Positions 62,710 through 64,000 of a DNA stretch of 64,000 bases are shown one piece after another. Numbering within the stretch: the first letter of the stretch is position 1; the number at the start of each line of letters is the position of its first letter. Both the position numbers and the translations under genes were made by a program. This DNA is from an uncultured Pelagibacteraceae bacterium. Lineage in GTDB: Bacteria > Pseudomonadota > Alphaproteobacteria > Pelagibacterales > Pelagibacteraceae. The stretch is from positions 248,001-312,000 of the forward strand of contig CACHUN010000001.1 of NCBI GenBank assembly GCA_902583075.1. The letters are read 5' to 3'. The notes below the pieces were generated by a model. The model did no database searches. It was not told where the DNA came from and saw only the letters and a program-made list of their open reading frames with translations.

Positions 62710-63864
62710 TTATAATTCACTGGGTAAATGAATGTTAATTTCGGTTCCTTTACCATTAAGATTTTTTATTTCGTAATCACCTCTATGTTGAGAAATTATA
62801 TGTTTGACAATTGCAAGACCTAAACCTGTTCCACCAACTTTCCTGCTCTCTTCAACATCTACTCTATAAAATCTTTCAGTTACCCTGTTAATTTGATCCT
62901 CGGGAATTCCAATACCTTGATCAGATACAGATATTTTAATTCCTTTTGTTATGAGTTTCCCTTTGCTTGGAGAAGCTAATATATTTATAGTTGATTTTTC
63001 TTTTGAGTATTTAATAGCATTGTCTAATAAATTAGAAAAAACTGTTATTAATTTATCTTCATCACCAATAACATCACTTACATTACCTAAATTAATTTCA
63101 AGATTAATATTTTTTTCTTTTAAGCTAGTAAAATGAACATCTTTTACTTTTGTCAATACATTCTTCAAATTAACTGGTTTGTCAGGTCTTATATGCTCCT
63201 GGAGTTCAATTCTGCTTAATATTAATAGATCACTTATTAAATTTTCCATTCTTTTGCTTTGTGAAGAGATTATTTTAAGAAATTTTATCTTTGCTATTTC
63301 GTCATCTTTAGCGGGACCCTCTATTGTCTCTATAGCGCCTTTAATTGAAACAAGAGGAGTTTTTAATTCATGGCTAACATTAGCAACAAAGTCAGTTCTA
63401 AATTTTTGTGCTTTTGAAATTTCAGTAAGATCTTTTAAAAATAAAACAACAGAGTCTTTTTCTGTAAAAATTACAGTTGGTCCAGGAATCACATAAATTC
63501 TGTAATACTGATATGAAGGCAAATTTATTTCTAAATCTAAATTACTGGTTTTTTTTGAAGACTTAACTTCTCTGATTTTTTCATCTAGATTAGGATTTCT
63601 TAAAATTGTGCCGAGATGTGTATTTAAAATATTTTTACCAAATCTTTTTTCGGCACTTGGATTGGCATATTTTATAATATTTAATTTATCTAATGCTATA
63701 AATTGATCCTCTAATTCATCTAATATAAATGTTTTGCTATCATCCTTTTCATACTTTGAAATAATAATTTTATCATCAGTATTTTTTTTATTTCTGTTTG
63801 AATAAATTATTATTAGTAGAAATATAATTACACAGATTAATAGTATTTCAAAGAGGCCAATCAT
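62710..63864 (-). CDS. phoR: Phosphate regulon sensor kinase PhoR
   Basis: 384 residues. One membrane segment at about residues 3-20, a PAS domain (about 45-145, with DELEDQFIALDKLNIIKYAN), HisKA with the phospho-acceptor His in FVANVSHELKTPL (about residue 165), and a HATPase domain with DNAIKYSKE, DQGIGIP and VGGTGLGLAIVKHI. No large periplasmic sensor, as expected for PhoR, which senses through Pst/PhoU. Separated from phoB by the pst genes, but in the same direction. Confidence 0.93.
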   Translation of the reverse strand: MIGLFEILLICVIIFLLIIIYSNRNKKNTDDKIIISKYEKDDSKTFILDELEDQFIALDKLNIIKYANPSAEKRFGKNILNTHLGTILRNPNLDEKIREVKSSKKTSNLDLEINLPSYQYYRIYVIPGPTVIFTEKDSVVLFLKDLTEISKAQKFRTDFVANVSHELKTPLVSIKGAIETIEGPAKDDEIAKIKFLKIISSQSKRMENLISDLLILSRIELQEHIRPDKPVNLKNVLTKVKDVHFTSLKEKNINLEINLGNVSDVIGDEDKLITVFSNLLDNAIKYSKEKSTINILASPSKGKLITKGIKISVSDQGIGIPEDQINRVTERFYRVDVEESRKVGGTGLGLAIVKHIISQHRGDYEIKNLNGKGTEINIHLPSEL

Positions 63865-63935
63865 GATGTTCTAAAAGTTAAGTATATAATTAACATATTA
63901 AAAATTTAATATGCAATTATTTAAATTTTAGTTAC

Positions 63936-64000
63936 TTAATTAGGGGAGATATTATTAATAAAAATTTCTGCGGTTTTATCCCAAGTAAAGTTTTTAGAGT
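63936..64000 (-). CDS. C-terminal end of a gene running out of the window, possible glycosyltransferase
   Basis: On the minus strand the last bases of the window read KNFTWDKTAEIFIN and a stop at 63936-63938. An aromatic-Trp-Asp/Glu-Lys-Thr-Ala pattern close to the C terminus is common in family 4 glycosyltransferases. Only about 20 residues are visible, so the function is a guess. Confidence 0.4.
   Translation of the reverse strand, partial: SKNFTWDKTAEIFINNISPN

Noticed and set aside
63865..63935. PhoB box upstream of phoR
   Set aside because: Some TTTTAAT/TTAAC words occur but not two at 11-base spacing.
1..64000. tRNA, rRNA, riboswitch or mobile element in the window
   Set aside because: All gaps are under 150 bases and I saw no cloverleaf, rRNA segment, transposase, integrase or terminal repeats.

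Overview
The window is a gene-dense, AT-rich bacterial chromosome segment with very short intergenic gaps, frequent ATGA/TAATG overlaps, no rRNA, tRNA, mobile element or CRISPR, and protein sequences rich in Lys/Ile/Asn. Gene content and style fit an alphaproteobacterium of the SAR11 clade (Candidatus Pelagibacter), most like the oligotrophic-ocean strains that carry a C-P lyase cluster. This assignment is inference from gene content and composition; no database search was possible. No stretch over 300 bases lacks a gene.

Layout. (1) 1-15.5 kb, housekeeping: the 3' part of uvrA, a PuuD-like membrane protein, then a long leftward cluster secF-secD-yajC, serS, tatC-tatB-tatA, scpB-scpA, nagZ, a small membrane protein where many relatives have a SPOR protein, argS and dgt; then erpA, xthA and an Ldh-family dehydrogenase. 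(2) 15.5-19.9 kb: an Anbu-type proteasome-like hydrolase divergent from a circularly permuted ATP-grasp protein, followed by an HAD phosphatase and a GT81-like synthase that look like a glucosylglycerate (nitrogen-free osmolyte) pathway. (3) 19.9-25.9 kb, a zinc regulon: leftward znuA, CobW-type GTPase, WD40 protein and an 87-aa Cys protein; rightward znuC-znuB-zur and a DsbA-fold isomerase. Two Zur-box-like palindromes lie in the divergent promoter.

(4) 26.2-63.9 kb is almost entirely phosphorus acquisition: C-P lyase phnGHIJKLN plus phnM and a 2H-phosphoesterase (DUF1045), the GntR regulator phnF, the phosphonate importer phnCDEE, a PhnZ-like HD oxygenase, an MFS carrier, arsenate reductase plus an aquaglyceroporin (arsenic detoxification), a ugp glycerol-3-phosphate ABC operon with a tandem duplicated permease plus glycerophosphodiesterase and another 2H enzyme, a short glpD, a PhnX-like phosphonatase, ppk-ppx polyphosphate genes, and pstSCAB-phoU-phoB with phoR nearby.

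Reading the intergenic regions gave a recurring 11-bp-period direct repeat (half-site roughly NTKTAAY plus 4 nt) upstream of pstS, ugpB, phnX, phnM, the PhnZ-like gene and a 142-aa exported protein. I propose these are PhoB boxes that tie the whole 38-kb region into one Pho regulon. At three of them the box lies exactly 22 nt before an ATG with a -10-like hexamer 11-16 nt after the box, which predicts leaderless Pho mRNAs. A second pattern is a strong hairpin directly after each of three binding-protein genes (phnD, ugpB, pstS). No phnP, phnW or phnY is seen in the window; the DUF1045 2H enzyme is a reasoned candidate for the missing PhnP step.
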